DNA of 39,081 nt from RGIG1995 sp045645205 (lineage in GTDB: Bacteria > Bacillota > Clostridia > Oscillospirales > CAG-272). The position numbers were made by a program, and so were the translations under genes. The stretch lies in assembly GCA_045645205.1 (NCBI GenBank), contig JAZRIJ010000037.1, forward strand, positions 1 through 39,081, read 5' to 3'. This document shows, piece after piece, positions 15,819-24,630 of this stretch. The notes under the pieces are model-generated. The model did not search any database, was not told where the DNA came from, and saw only the letters and a list, made by a program, of their open reading frames with translations. Every line of letters begins with the position of its first letter. Position 1 is the stretch's first letter.

Positions 15819-17174
15819 TTATTGTTCTTCTCTGTCTCTATCTTCCGGTTCTATCCTTCTCACAAGAACCGTAAGCTTCTTGATACGCATATCATCCATT
15901 CCCGATACTATAACGTAAAGCTCGGTATGACCTTCATAGTCATCGTCGTCTTTATCCTCTTCGTTAAGGTCAGAATAGCTGAAGTTGTCGCCAAGGTGTG
16001 GGTCGGCATTCAGCATCTCAATTGCCCAACCTCCCATGGTTGAATATTCACATTCAAAATCTTTAGGCTCAAATTCGATTTCGGCAAAAAAGTCCTCGAT
16101 ATTCATATCGCCCGAAACCTCATATGTGTTATTACCTGTCTTTACACATTCGGTTACGATTTCATCGGACTCATCCCAGATCTCGCCCACCAATTCCTCA
16201 AGAATATCCTCGATAGTTACAACACCCATTGTACCACCATATTCATCAACAACTATGGCAAGATGTGTTTTCCTTTCACGAAGCATATTCAAGGCTCGAT
16301 TTAGCTTCATTGTTTTATGAATAAAGCAAGGCTCCATAAGAAGCTTTCTGAGGTCGCTTTTTGTATTTACTCCGCTTCCGGTTATTTTTCTGTAATAACG
16401 GTTAAGGTAGAGCACGCCCACAATATTGTCAATAGATTCCTCATATACGGGAATTCTTGAAAAACGGGATTTTTCCGCTATATTACCAAGGCTTTCAAGA
16501 GAATGGGTTATATCAAATGAAAGCATATCAATTCGGGGAGTCATTATTTCCTCAACTGTTGTGTCTCGGAAGGTTATAGCCGACTGCAAAAGTTCACTTT
16601 TTTCCTCGTCAATAACCCCTTCTTCTTCAACAGTTTCAATTATTGAGGACAGTTCTTCTTCGGTAACCGTCGGAGCATCCTCGTCATCCTTGCCCCAAAG
16701 CTTTTCAAGTCCTTTAATAAGGCTCATTACGATCCAAACAAGCGGAGACAGTATCCATTTTACTGCCGTTGTCGTATATGCAAACCAATGAACCATTACA
16801 TCGGCATTGTTTTTTGCAATAATCTTGGGCACGATTTCACCGAAAATAAGTATCAAAACAGTCATAGCCACAGTTGCCACTACAGAAGCAATACTGTCTG
16901 CGTTCACCATGTCAAATTTCTTAAACACTGTGATAGCTATAACTGTAGCTGCAGTTGAAGCTGCAATGTTGGCAAGGTTATTACCTATCAAAATGGCAGA
17001 AAGGGCTGTATTAAAATTTTCAATAATGTTATATGCCAACGTGGCAGATTTTTTGCCCGATTCGCTTGCTTTTTTCAGACGTTTTTTGTTCGCAGTGTTA
17101 AATGAAATTTCAGAAGCTGAGAAACAAGCCGAAAGCATAATCATTATTACTATTACAATAATATTACCTGTCAT
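15819..17174 (-). CDS. CNNM/CorC-type membrane protein with CBS pair (second of two)
   Basis: About 451 aa. The frame opens at 17198, but the start at 17174 (MTGNIIVIVIMIML) has AAAGGGGG at good distance and begins directly with the first membrane helix. Order: N-terminal DUF21/CNNM transmembrane domain (1-180, with AILIGNNLANIAAS and FGEIVPKIIAKNNAD), acidic linker, CBS pair (EEIMTPRIDMLSFD; HLAIVVDEYGGTMGVVTIED, ILEELVGEIWDE) and a C-terminal CorC/HlyC domain. The family is linked to Mg2+ or divalent-cation handling; it is often misnamed hemolysin. It follows its paralogue. Confidence 0.9.
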   Translation of the reverse strand: MTGNIIVIVIMIMLSACFSASEISFNTANKKRLKKASESGKKSATLAYNIIENFNTALSAILIGNNLANIAASTAATVIAITVFKKFDMVNADSIASVVATVAMTVLILIFGEIVPKIIAKNNADVMVHWFAYTTTAVKWILSPLVWIVMSLIKGLEKLWGKDDEDAPTVTEEELSSIIETVEEEGVIDEEKSELLQSAITFRDTTVEEIMTPRIDMLSFDITHSLESLGNIAEKSRFSRIPVYEESIDNIVGVLYLNRYYRKITGSGVNTKSDLRKLLMEPCFIHKTMKLNRALNMLRERKTHLAIVVDEYGGTMGVVTIEDILEELVGEIWDESDEIVTECVKTGNNTYEVSGDMNIEDFFAEIEFEPKDFECEYSTMGGWAIEMLNADPHLGDNFSYSDLNEEDKDDDDYEGHTELYVIVSGMDDMRIKKLTVLVRRIEPEDRDREEQ

Positions 17175-17190
17175 ACTAAAAGTCCCCCTT

Positions 17191-18573
17191 TCATACACCC
17201 ACCGACAAATTGTTTTCGCCGGAAAGCTCTGCCATTTCAGCAGGAGAAAGAAGTCTTATTACGACATTCTTTATTATATTTTGTTCAACGGTTTCAACAG
17301 TTATCTCCATATTGCGATAGATAAATACTTCCTCTTCTTGAGGAATTCTGCCGAAATGTTCTACCACAATAGAAAGCAAGGGCCTGTCAAAATCATAGTC
17401 TCTGCGGTGGCTCAGTCCCAGTCTTTTGTAGATCTCACCCATCTTTAAATGAGTATTGACCTGAGTTCTGTTCCCGCCAAGCTTTACAAAATCATTATCA
17501 ACTATATCATCTTCATCCCAGATCTCGCCTACCAGCTCTTCAAGGAAGTCCTCGATAGTTACAAGCCCGAGAGTTTTTCCCTCTTCAGCTACAATTCCGA
17601 GATAAAATTTATGCTGGCGCATTTCGGATAGAAGATCCTCTATCATAGAGTCGGGACTAACCTTGTATGCAGGCATAACAAGTGTTCTGATGTCCACATC
17701 GGGATTTTTCAAATACTCTTTAATAAAAGTTCTTATTTGAATTATACCAATTATATTATCCAGACTTTCTTCATAAACGGGAAGTCTTGTGTGAACAGAT
17801 TCTCGAATAAAAGCAAGCAGTTCTTTATTGGGAAGAGATGCGTCAATGGAGCATATATCATCTCTCATTGTCATTACGTCTCTTGCGGAGATTTCCGAAA
17901 AATCAAGAGCGGATTTCATAAGATCGCCTTGTTCTTCGTTTACTACTCCCTCTTCCTCAATGGTATCAATAATCTCATACAGCTCTTCTTCGGTAATAGA
18001 AGGCTGATCGTCCTGCTTTACAAACTTTGTAATAAGTTTCATAAATATTTTTGAAACCCATTCAAAAAATACGGCAAACGGCATTAAAATCTTCATTAAA
18101 AATCTTAATGACCCCGAAAACATCAATGCAGTCGTTTCACTTCTGTCATTTGCAAAGCTCTTCGGTATCATCTCGCTGAAGAGAAATACAATGAGTGTGG
18201 TTACAATTGTACATGTCCATGTAACCGTTTCTGTCATATCGAAGAGTCTCGATGCAATAAGTGTCGAAACCGATGCCGCCGCAATATGCGTAATGTTGTT
18301 GCCAATAAGCAATGTAGTCAGAGCTTTCTCAAAGTTGTTGGCTATGTACATCGCATTTTTTGCTTTTTTGTCTCCGTTATCTGCCTTTGATTTAATACGA
18401 ATCTTGTTCATTGCGGAAAACGCACTCTCGGACCCACCGAAATAGCCGCCGCCCACAACAAAAATAACGAATAATAGGACTAAAAACGCTATGCTTGAAG
18501 AAGTATTATTGCCCTCCGAAGCATTTTCAAGCGTTCTGTAAATCAAGCCCTGTATATTCCCGTCCGCGTCCAT
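17191..18573 (-). CDS. CNNM/CorC-type membrane protein with CBS pair (first of two)
   Basis: 460 aa, paralogous to the next gene on the same strand and in the same domain order: an extracellular N-terminus of about 25 residues, DUF21 helices (FGGSESAFSAMNKIRIKSK, LLIGNNITHIAA, FLFSEMIPKSFANDRSE), CBS pair (ISARDVMTMRDDICSID; YLGIVAEEGKTLGLVTIEDF then LEELVGEIWDEDD) and a CorC_HlyC domain. AGGAAG precedes the ATG. The two genes probably form one transcript and perhaps a heteromeric cation transporter or sensor; the substrate is unknown. Confidence 0.9.
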   Translation of the reverse strand: MDADGNIQGLIYRTLENASEGNNTSSSIAFLVLLFVIFVVGGGYFGGSESAFSAMNKIRIKSKADNGDKKAKNAMYIANNFEKALTTLLIGNNITHIAAASVSTLIASRLFDMTETVTWTCTIVTTLIVFLFSEMIPKSFANDRSETTALMFSGSLRFLMKILMPFAVFFEWVSKIFMKLITKFVKQDDQPSITEEELYEIIDTIEEEGVVNEEQGDLMKSALDFSEISARDVMTMRDDICSIDASLPNKELLAFIRESVHTRLPVYEESLDNIIGIIQIRTFIKEYLKNPDVDIRTLVMPAYKVSPDSMIEDLLSEMRQHKFYLGIVAEEGKTLGLVTIEDFLEELVGEIWDEDDIVDNDFVKLGGNRTQVNTHLKMGEIYKRLGLSHRRDYDFDRPLLSIVVEHFGRIPQEEEVFIYRNMEITVETVEQNIIKNVVIRLLSPAEMAELSGENNLSVGV

Positions 18574-18606
18574 GAATTACGTCACTTCCTATTCATAATT
18601 ATTATT

Positions 18607-18620
18607 TGTGTATATACACA
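18607..18620. promoter_or_regulatory. Perfect 14-bp palindrome at the CNNM transcription start
   Basis: TGTGTATATACACA lies immediately downstream of the predicted start (near 18622) of the CNNM operon, as a repressor operator would. No cognate regulator is evident in the window. Confidence 0.4.
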
Positions 18621-18628
18621 TAGATTAC

Positions 18629-18657
18629 AATATATCATATATCAAAAAAAAAGTCAA
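18629..18657 (-). promoter_or_regulatory. Promoter of the CNNM pair
   Basis: Minus-strand TTGACT (18657-18652), 17-bp spacer, TATATT (18634-18629). The remainder of the 344-bp spacer between the divergent genes is AT-rich with no gene seen. Confidence 0.65.
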
Positions 18658-18855
18658 GTTTGATTTTGTTGTATAAAAATGTCAAACATAACTCTTATTA
18701 AATCTATACATTTTATTATGTTATTACGTTATTATAAAAAAAGTATAGTTTATTACTTAATTTTTTTAGTAATTATTAATCTTAAAAATTACTAACGTAT
18801 ATTAAAAACCATATATTATTTTGTTAAAATAAATAAAAAAATGTTAACAAGTGTA

Positions 18856-18884
18856 TTGAATAAATAATAAAATAATGGTATAAT
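18856..18884 (+). promoter_or_regulatory. Promoter of the amino-acid permease
   Basis: TTGAAT (18856-18861), 17-bp spacer, perfect TATAAT (18879-18884), about 35 bp before the start codon. Confidence 0.75.
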
Positions 18885-18917
18885 ATTCAAAACAAATTAC
18901 ATTCGGAGGAATTTACA

Positions 18918-20348
18918 TTGAACAATAAACTTGAAAGAAAATTCGGTCTAATTACCGCAATATGTATGGTAGTGGGTATCGTTATCGGCTCAGGAGTATT
19001 TTTCAAAGCGCAAGATATACTGAAATATACCGAAGGAAATATGCCTCTTGGTATCATCGCTTGGCTAATAGGCGGCGTTGTTATGATTATATGCGCGCTC
19101 AACCTTGCAAACCTTGGCTCACATTACGAAAAAGTAAACGGACTTGTTGACTATGCAGAAGCAACAGTAGGAAAGAAATATGCTTTCTATGTTGCATGGT
19201 TTAACACTTTTCTTTACTGTCCCGGAATGACAAGCGTTCTTGCATGGGTGTCCGCTCGTTACACTGTAGAGCTTTTCGGCGGCGATCCCACAAGCGGAAT
19301 TTGTATCTCGCTGGCAGCATTCTATCTTGTCGCATCATATGCGCTTAATACACTTTCTCCCAAGCTCGCAGGTAAATTCCAGGTAAGCACAACATTTATA
19401 AAACTTATTCCTCTTATTATCATGGCAATTATAGGTACGGTTTTTGGGCTTATAAACGGCACTACCATTGAATCCTTTAAAACAATAAACATTACGGCAG
19501 AAGGCGGAAATGCCTCGGCTCTTTTTGCGGCAGTTGTAGCAACAGCATTTGCATACGAAGGTTGGATTATTGCAACCTCCATTAACGCAGAGCTAAAAAA
19601 CTCAAAGCGCAATCTTCCCATTGCCCTTACGGTAGGCAGCATTATAATTGTCGCTGTATACATTACATATTATATAGGTCTCGCAGGAGCTGCTCCAATC
19701 GAAGTGCTCCAAACAGACGGTGCTCCCGCAGCCTTTAAAAACATTTTTGGAAACATTGGCGGTACAGCGCTAAGTGTTCTTATTGTGATATCCTGCTTTG
19801 GAACACTCAACGGACTTATGCTTGCATCAACACGCGCCCTTTATGCTGTTTCCGCTCGTAATCAAGGTCCTAAGCCCAAAACAATAAACGAAATTAGTCC
19901 CAGTACAAATATGCCCTACAACTCATCAATAGTCGGACTTTTGGTATGCGCATTTTTCCTTTTCTACTTCTACGGCGCAAACCTTATGGCAAAGCCATTG
20001 TTCGGCCTGTTCAGCTTTGACTCATCAGAGCTTCCCATTATAACAATCTATGCATTCTATATTCCCGTGTTTATAATGTTCATAAAGAAGCACGGCAAGG
20101 AAAATATTTGGAAAAATACAATTATGCCTATTCTCGGTATTATTGCATCAGCATTTATGGTATTTGCCGCACTTTATGCTCACGGTATTTCCAAATATAT
20201 TGCCGCAAAAGCAAACGGAACATTCTCATTCCCCGTATTGTTCTATCTTATAGTATTTGTTGTAGTTTTGGTTATCGGTTCATTCTTCTACAAAAAGAAA
20301 AATGAACTTTCCGAAAATAATAACTGCACCACCGAAGAAGACAATTAA
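18918..20348 (+). CDS. APC-superfamily amino-acid permease (SteT/LAT-like)
   Basis: 476 aa, about 12 hydrophobic segments. The first helix carries the APC substrate motif IGSGVFF after GLITAICMVVGIV; LNTLSPKLAGKFQVSTTFIK and FAYEGWIIATSINAELKNSK match serine/threonine exchanger (SteT) and LAT-type members. It probably imports or exchanges amino acids in the cytoplasmic membrane; the substrate cannot be read. The start is TTG at 18918, with GGAGGA seven bases upstream and no better ATG. It is a single-gene unit. The neighbouring dehydrogenase uses amino acids, a suggestive but unproven link. Confidence 0.9.
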   Translation: MNNKLERKFGLITAICMVVGIVIGSGVFFKAQDILKYTEGNMPLGIIAWLIGGVVMIICALNLANLGSHYEKVNGLVDYAEATVGKKYAFYVAWFNTFLYCPGMTSVLAWVSARYTVELFGGDPTSGICISLAAFYLVASYALNTLSPKLAGKFQVSTTFIKLIPLIIMAIIGTVFGLINGTTIESFKTINITAEGGNASALFAAVVATAFAYEGWIIATSINAELKNSKRNLPIALTVGSIIIVAVYITYYIGLAGAAPIEVLQTDGAPAAFKNIFGNIGGTALSVLIVISCFGTLNGLMLASTRALYAVSARNQGPKPKTINEISPSTNMPYNSSIVGLLVCAFFLFYFYGANLMAKPLFGLFSFDSSELPIITIYAFYIPVFIMFIKKHGKENIWKNTIMPILGIIASAFMVFAALYAHGISKYIAAKANGTFSFPVLFYLIVFVVVLVIGSFFYKKKNELSENNNCTTEEDN

Positions 20349-20371
20349 CAGTAATAACAATAAACATAAAA

Positions 20372-20407
20372 GACACATCACTATGGATCTCTCCAAAATG
20401 ATGTGTC
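20372..20407. repeat. GACACATCAT repeat, copy A (also the permease terminator)
   Basis: GACACATCA (20372-20380) pairs with TGATGTGTC (20399-20407), followed by TTTATTT on the plus strand. Interior CTCCAAAA is shared with copies D and E. It lies 23 bp behind the permease stop. Confidence 0.7.
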
Positions 20408-20508
20408 TTTATTTGTTGTTTGCAAAAAACTTTTGTAATAAATATCTATTGATATAAATATAGAAGAAAAATATTCCCAAAGAAAACCGACAAGATAAAA
20501 AAGAAAGA

Positions 20509-20535
20509 GGGCTATACAAAAAAACTGTACAGCCC
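20509..20535. terminator. Hairpin between permease and dehydrogenase
   Basis: GGGCTATACA (20509-20518) pairs with TGTACAGCCC (20526-20535) with one mismatch. T-tracts are weak. It may support termination of the two converging genes. Confidence 0.4.
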
Positions 20536-20580
20536 ATAGATTCAAGTTTTCTTTGCTTACTTTCTTTTCAAAAAAAGTAG

Positions 20581-20611
20581 GTCTGTGCCGACAAACGATA
20601 GCGGCACAGAC
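20581..20611 (-). terminator. Terminator of the Leu-type dehydrogenase gene
   Basis: GTCTGTGCCG (20581-20590) pairs perfectly with CGGCACAGAC (20602-20611). On the minus strand a run of seven T follows after a few bases. Confidence 0.7.
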
Positions 20612-20620
20612 CAATTGTTT

Positions 20621-20670
20621 AAGTTCTTTGCCAAGCTTTCTCCGAAAGAAAGCGGCGAAAAAGAAAGTAA
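20621..20670. repeat. 50-bp exact repeat, copy 1
   Basis: Positions 20621-20670 are identical to 27196-27245 in the same orientation (starting AAGTTCTTTGCCAAGC, ending GAAAGTAA). It ends one base before the dehydrogenase stop codon, and contains the nested dyad GCTTTCTCCGAAAGAAAGC. Confidence 0.85.
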
Positions 20671-20671
20671 A

Positions 20672-21709
20672 TTATCTCTTGCCCCAAATGCACTCTTCAG
20701 CAAACTCTTCAGCAATTACGCCTTCAGGTCTGCCAGTAGCTTTGGATTCGGTAAGAATACGCTCAACGGTATTGTAGATATTGTATACCTTCTTAAGAAC
20801 TTCTTCTTCGTTGTAGTTGCCTGCAGCTTCGCCTGCAGCGTTGATTACGCCACCTGCGTTGATGATGAAGTCAGGAGCGTAAGCAATTCCTCTTGCCTTG
20901 AGAGCCTCGCCGGAAGCAAGGTCAAGAATAACGTTGTTAGCCGCGCCTGCAATCGCCTTACAGTTAAAGTTAGGGATAGTAGTGGGGTTAACTACAGCGC
21001 CCATTGCGCAGGGAGCGAGAATATCACATTCCTGAGAAAGAATCTTGTCTGCAGAAACGATTTCTGCGCCAAACTCGTCGCGGAGCTTTTCGAGGGGTGC
21101 CATATTGTTACGGTTAGATACATAGAGTTTTGCGCCCTCTTTTGCAAGGTGGTGGCAAAGATCAAAGCCAACCTTACCAATACCCTGAACAGCAATTTTC
21201 ATTCCGTTAAGGTTGTCAGTACCGAAAACTACCTTTGCAGTAGCTTTAATACCCTGCCATGTACCGATAGCAGTATAAGGAGAGGGGTCGCCGCTGATAT
21301 GAGGAAGACCGCAAATATACTTTGTTTTTCTTGCCATAATAAGCGCGTCATCACAGTCGGTGTTAACGTCTTCTGCTGTAATATAACATCCGCCGAGAGC
21401 GTTTACTGCTTCAGCAAATGCTTCAAACATAGCTTCGGTCTTCTGAGAGGGGTCTGCAATAATAACACCCTTACCGCCGCCGAAATCAAGACCTGCCGCA
21501 GCATTTTTATGAGACATACCGCGGGAAAGACGGAGAACGTCAAAGAGAGCATCATCGCTGGATGCATAAGGATAAAGACGGCAGCCGCCGATGGCAGGAC
21601 CTCTCACTGTATTATGTACTGCAATAATCGCACGGAGTCCTGCTTTTTCATTGTTTACGAACAATACTTTTTCATGTCCGCGTTCACACATGGTTTCCAT
21701 AAGTTTCAA
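20672..21709 (-). CDS. Leu/Val/Phe/Glu-type NAD-dependent amino-acid dehydrogenase
   Basis: About 345 aa, the length of leucine/valine/phenylalanine dehydrogenases rather than of glutamate dehydrogenase (about 450). The catalytic domain shows VRGPAIGGCR and the lysine loop GLDFGGGKGVII; the NAD domain shows VQGIGKVGFDLCHHLAKEG; APDFIINAGGVINAAGE completes the family pattern. It reversibly deaminates a branched-chain or related amino acid to the 2-oxo acid. Start: GTG at 21718 lies inside the ribosome site AGAGGTGA, so TTG at 21709 (eight bases on) or ATG at 21700 is likelier. A structured leader of about 130 nt precedes it. Confidence 0.9.
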   Translation of the reverse strand: MKLMETMCERGHEKVLFVNNEKAGLRAIIAVHNTVRGPAIGGCRLYPYASSDDALFDVLRLSRGMSHKNAAAGLDFGGGKGVIIADPSQKTEAMFEAFAEAVNALGGCYITAEDVNTDCDDALIMARKTKYICGLPHISGDPSPYTAIGTWQGIKATAKVVFGTDNLNGMKIAVQGIGKVGFDLCHHLAKEGAKLYVSNRNNMAPLEKLRDEFGAEIVSADKILSQECDILAPCAMGAVVNPTTIPNFNCKAIAGAANNVILDLASGEALKARGIAYAPDFIINAGGVINAAGEAAGNYNEEEVLKKVYNIYNTVERILTESKATGRPEGVIAEEFAEECIWGKR

Positions 21710-21748
21710 AGGAATCACCTCTTAAAAAAATTTTTATAGACTTTTTAG

Positions 21749-21818
21749 ATAGCCGATATATCAAAGGCATGGAAAAATTGAGCCTAAGACAAATGGGCAG
21801 ATAAAACCCTCAAGCTAT
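21749..21818 (-). promoter_or_regulatory. Structured 5' leader of the dehydrogenase gene
   Basis: In the roughly 130-nt leader two nested stems share a continuous 3' strand: ATAGC (21749-21753) with GCTAT (21814-21818), and TTGAG (21778-21782) with CTCAA (21809-21813). No known riboswitch consensus (T-box, lysine, glycine) was recognised. Confidence 0.3.
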
Positions 21819-21850
21819 ACCTCTTTCTTCCATACAAAAAATATGGGAAT

Positions 21851-21880
21851 ATTTTATCACAAAACTTTTATAGTTGTCAA
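21851..21880 (-). promoter_or_regulatory. Promoter of the dehydrogenase gene
   Basis: Minus-strand TTGACA (21880-21875), 18-bp spacer, TAAAAT (21856-21851); the start near 21844 leaves a long untranslated leader. Confidence 0.7.
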
Positions 21881-21957
21881 TAATTTTTGTGTATAAATTT
21901 TCATTTTTTTATAATTTACTTTGAATTAAAACACTCTGCTATATAAATAAAACAATT

Positions 21958-21993
21958 GACACATCATCAGAGAAAACTCAAATATAATGTGTC
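21958..21993. repeat. GACACATCAT repeat, copy B (diverged)
   Basis: GACACAT (21958-21964) pairs with ATGTGTC (21987-21993), followed by TGTTTTTATAG. The interior is less conserved than in copies C to E. It lies between two divergent promoters, not at a gene end. Confidence 0.55.
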
Positions 21994-22070
21994 TGTTTTT
22001 ATAGTTATAAATTTTTTTGCATCGTTTTTTCAAAAAAGGACCTTAATTTATCCTATTTGCTTACTTTTCC

Positions 22071-22099
22071 TTGACTACAATAATTATGTATGATATACT
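22071..22099 (+). promoter_or_regulatory. Promoter of the zinc-ribbon protein gene
   Basis: TTGACT (22071-22076), 17-bp spacer, TATACT (22094-22099), about 60 bp before the ATG. Confidence 0.75.
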
Positions 22100-22162
22100 A
22101 TAGGCATAAAAGATTTTCTACAAAAATCTTTGTAATTATACTATTAGAAAAGAGGAACTATC

Positions 22163-23860
22163 ATGTTTTGTAGAAATTGCGGTTTTAATTTTGAAGCCCC
22201 TGCGACTTTTTGTCCTCAGTGCGGCGCTCCCGTTCAGGATCACACAAACACGCAGCAAACCACCGAAGAGATTGCTCCACAAATTCAGTGTGAACAACCC
22301 GTAATTAATCAACACCCCCCTAAAAAATCTAAAAAAGGTCTTATTATAGGTATTGTTGCTGCTGTTGTTGCGGTAATTGTTACTTTGCTTGCTTTTAACG
22401 CCTCATTGGTTGCAAACTATTTCAATAAGACTTTTTTATCGGATAAAGAATATCTCAAATCAACGGTCCAAGACTCATCTTCTGTATTTGCAGAAGACCT
22501 CGGCTCAGTTTTAGAACAGCTTAACACGAATAAAACTATCATTCCTTCACAAAATATTGAATATGAAATTAATCTTGGCAAGTCAGGCGCTGATCTTATT
22601 GGTCAAATGTTGGGAATGGATGTATCATGGGCTAAAAATGCAACCTTGGATATGAATGCTCACTTTAACGAGAACAAATATTCAGGCGATATGGCAATAA
22701 ATCTCAACAACAAGAAAATAATATCGTTAAACTATATTTTAGATATGGAATCTTATACTATTTATATGCAGATTCCTGAGTTTAACAATGAATACATTTC
22801 CATTCCTCTTGCAACAGGAACGGAAAGTGCTGTTTCTTCACAAGAAATACAGAAAAACCTTGATGATATTATAAGCGTACTTCCCGACACAAAGACTCTT
22901 GAAAATATAATTACACGTTACATAGGTATAGTTTTCGATTGTATGGAAGAAGTACAAAAAGAAACAGTTACACTTGATGTTAAGGGCGTATCACTAAAAT
23001 GCGACAAGTACTCGGTTGAATTAGACAGAGATTTTCTCGTAAAAGCCTTCTCCACTGTATTTAAAGAAGCTAAAAATGATAACGATATTAAAAAAATAGT
23101 CCTTGATATCGCCAAGGCAGAATTCTTGAACATTGAAAACGCAGACGAGTTTTACAAGAATTATCAGGATTTTCTTGATGATGCTATAAAGAGCATTGAA
23201 GAAGCCGACAATTCCGAAATAGGATTTACATACAACACTTGGATAAACAATAAGGGCAATATTATCGGACTTGAAATTGAACATAAAGAATTTGTCTTCT
23301 CATATTTTAACGTTGAAAAAGGAAAAGACTACGCTGTTGAAATCTCAATAGAAATCGATGGAAATAAGTTTTCTTTTGAAGGCGAAGGAAAAACATCAGG
23401 CTCAAAGAAATCGGGAGAATTTGTCGTTCAGGCCATGGGAGTGGACTTTGTGGAAATTGAGCTAAAAGATTTTGATACAAAGTCTTACGAAAAGGGATAT
23501 ACCAACGGAACCGTTGAGATTAAGCCCTCTTCGGCAATGTTGTTATCCATGCTGGATAGTGTTCCCACTGAGCTCAGCTCACTTATTAATGACCTTTCTC
23601 TCAAGTTAGATATAAAATCATCCGAAAAAGAGATAGGTTATAAAATATCGTTATATCAAGATGATGACCTTCTCGCCAATCTCGGTCTTAACGGAAGCAC
23701 CATAGATAACGAAAAAGCAAATATTCCCTCAAACTCTGTTTCTTCAAACGATGAATCAGCTATACAAAAATGGGCAGAAAAAATTGACATTAATAAAATT
23801 CTTAACTCTCTTAAGGAAGCAGGAGTCCCCGCTGACTTGATTCCAAGCTTTGAAGGATAA
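22163..23860 (+). CDS. Zinc-ribbon, single-pass membrane protein of unknown function
   Basis: 565 aa. The N-terminus has a zinc ribbon, CRNCG (3-7) and CPQCG (about 18-22), then a Pro/Gln-rich linker with KKSKK, one membrane helix (about 55-77, GLIIGIVAAVVAVIVTLLAF) and a large domain of about 480 residues predicted outside the cell. The outer part is acidic, with no cysteine-rich or enzymatic motif I recognise; it resembles the long zinc-ribbon membrane proteins common in Clostridia. AGAGGA precedes the ATG. The ABC operon starts 100 bp downstream behind a hairpin without T-tract, so cotranscription is possible. Confidence 0.8.
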   Translation: MFCRNCGFNFEAPATFCPQCGAPVQDHTNTQQTTEEIAPQIQCEQPVINQHPPKKSKKGLIIGIVAAVVAVIVTLLAFNASLVANYFNKTFLSDKEYLKSTVQDSSSVFAEDLGSVLEQLNTNKTIIPSQNIEYEINLGKSGADLIGQMLGMDVSWAKNATLDMNAHFNENKYSGDMAINLNNKKIISLNYILDMESYTIYMQIPEFNNEYISIPLATGTESAVSSQEIQKNLDDIISVLPDTKTLENIITRYIGIVFDCMEEVQKETVTLDVKGVSLKCDKYSVELDRDFLVKAFSTVFKEAKNDNDIKKIVLDIAKAEFLNIENADEFYKNYQDFLDDAIKSIEEADNSEIGFTYNTWINNKGNIIGLEIEHKEFVFSYFNVEKGKDYAVEISIEIDGNKFSFEGEGKTSGSKKSGEFVVQAMGVDFVEIELKDFDTKSYEKGYTNGTVEIKPSSAMLLSMLDSVPTELSSLINDLSLKLDIKSSEKEIGYKISLYQDDDLLANLGLNGSTIDNEKANIPSNSVSSNDESAIQKWAEKIDINKILNSLKEAGVPADLIPSFEG

Positions 23861-23894
23861 TTTTATTGTCTTATAAATTATAGATATACTTGAT

Positions 23895-23946
23895 ACAGCG
23901 TCTCAAAAAGGCTTATTTCCTCTTTGCTGACGCTGTTCAGTTATTT
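23895..23946 (+). other. Hairpin in the spacer before the ABC operon
   Basis: ACAGCGTC (23895-23902) pairs perfectly with GACGCTGT (23939-23946), with inner AAAGG/CCTCTTT complementarity. No U-tract follows, so it is an mRNA structure or weak processing site rather than a classic terminator. Confidence 0.4.
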
Positions 23947-23960
23947 GGGAAAGGAAACTT

Positions 23961-24629
23961 ATGAAGCTTGAACTGATCAACATTAGAAAATCATACGGCA
24001 AGAAAAACATACTATCGGATATAAACCTTACCGCAGAAAGCGGAAAATGTATAGGTATTCTCGGTTCAAATGGGTGTGGAAAGTCAACCCTTTTCGGCAT
24101 ACTTGCAGGAGTAATCCAATCTGACAACGGAAATTTTCTTTGTGACGGCGAAAATTTATTAAAAAACACAAAGAAAAGAGCAAGTAAAGTAGGATACGTT
24201 CCGCAAGGCACCCCGCTTTTTGAAGAACTCAGTGCATATGATAATCTTTTGCTTTGGTATCCTGCCCAAAAAATTAAAAACGAGCTTCAAAACGGAATAC
24301 TTGGAATGCTTGGTATTGATGCATTTTTGAAAACACCGGTATGCAAAATGTCGGGCGGTATGAAAAAAAGACTTGCAATAGGATGTTCTGTAGCGCATAA
24401 TCCAAGTATATTACTTCTCGACGAGCCATCTGCCGCTTTAGACCTTGTATGCAAAGAACGTATATCAAACTATCTTAAAAATTTTAAATCTAACGGTGGA
24501 ATTATTCTTATAGCCACTCACGATGCACAAGAAATTGAAATGTGCGATGAGATTTTTATTATAAAAAACGGTATATTGCAAAAATACGATTATGACGGAA
24601 ATATACACAGACTGGTAGGCAGATTATAA
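23961..24629 (+). CDS. ABC transporter ATP-binding protein
   Basis: 222-aa ABC ATPase of the ABC-2 exporter type. Walker A GSNGCGKST (35-43), signature MSGGMKKRL (about 132-140), Walker B ILLLDEPSAALD, and the switch histidine in IATHD. GGGAAAGGAAAC is the ribosome site. Stop and next start are one base apart (TAA T ATG), so it is tightly coupled to the two permease genes. Substrate unknown; such three-gene sets export peptides, lipids or drugs. Confidence 0.92.
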   Translation: MKLELINIRKSYGKKNILSDINLTAESGKCIGILGSNGCGKSTLFGILAGVIQSDNGNFLCDGENLLKNTKKRASKVGYVPQGTPLFEELSAYDNLLLWYPAQKIKNELQNGILGMLGIDAFLKTPVCKMSGGMKKRLAIGCSVAHNPSILLLDEPSAALDLVCKERISNYLKNFKSNGGIILIATHDAQEIEMCDEIFIIKNGILQKYDYDGNIHRLVGRL

Positions 24630-24630
24630 T

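Noticed and set aside
15819..18573. Hemolysin function for the two CNNM/CorC proteins
   Set aside because: The hemolysin label in this family is historical; domains point to divalent-cation handling.
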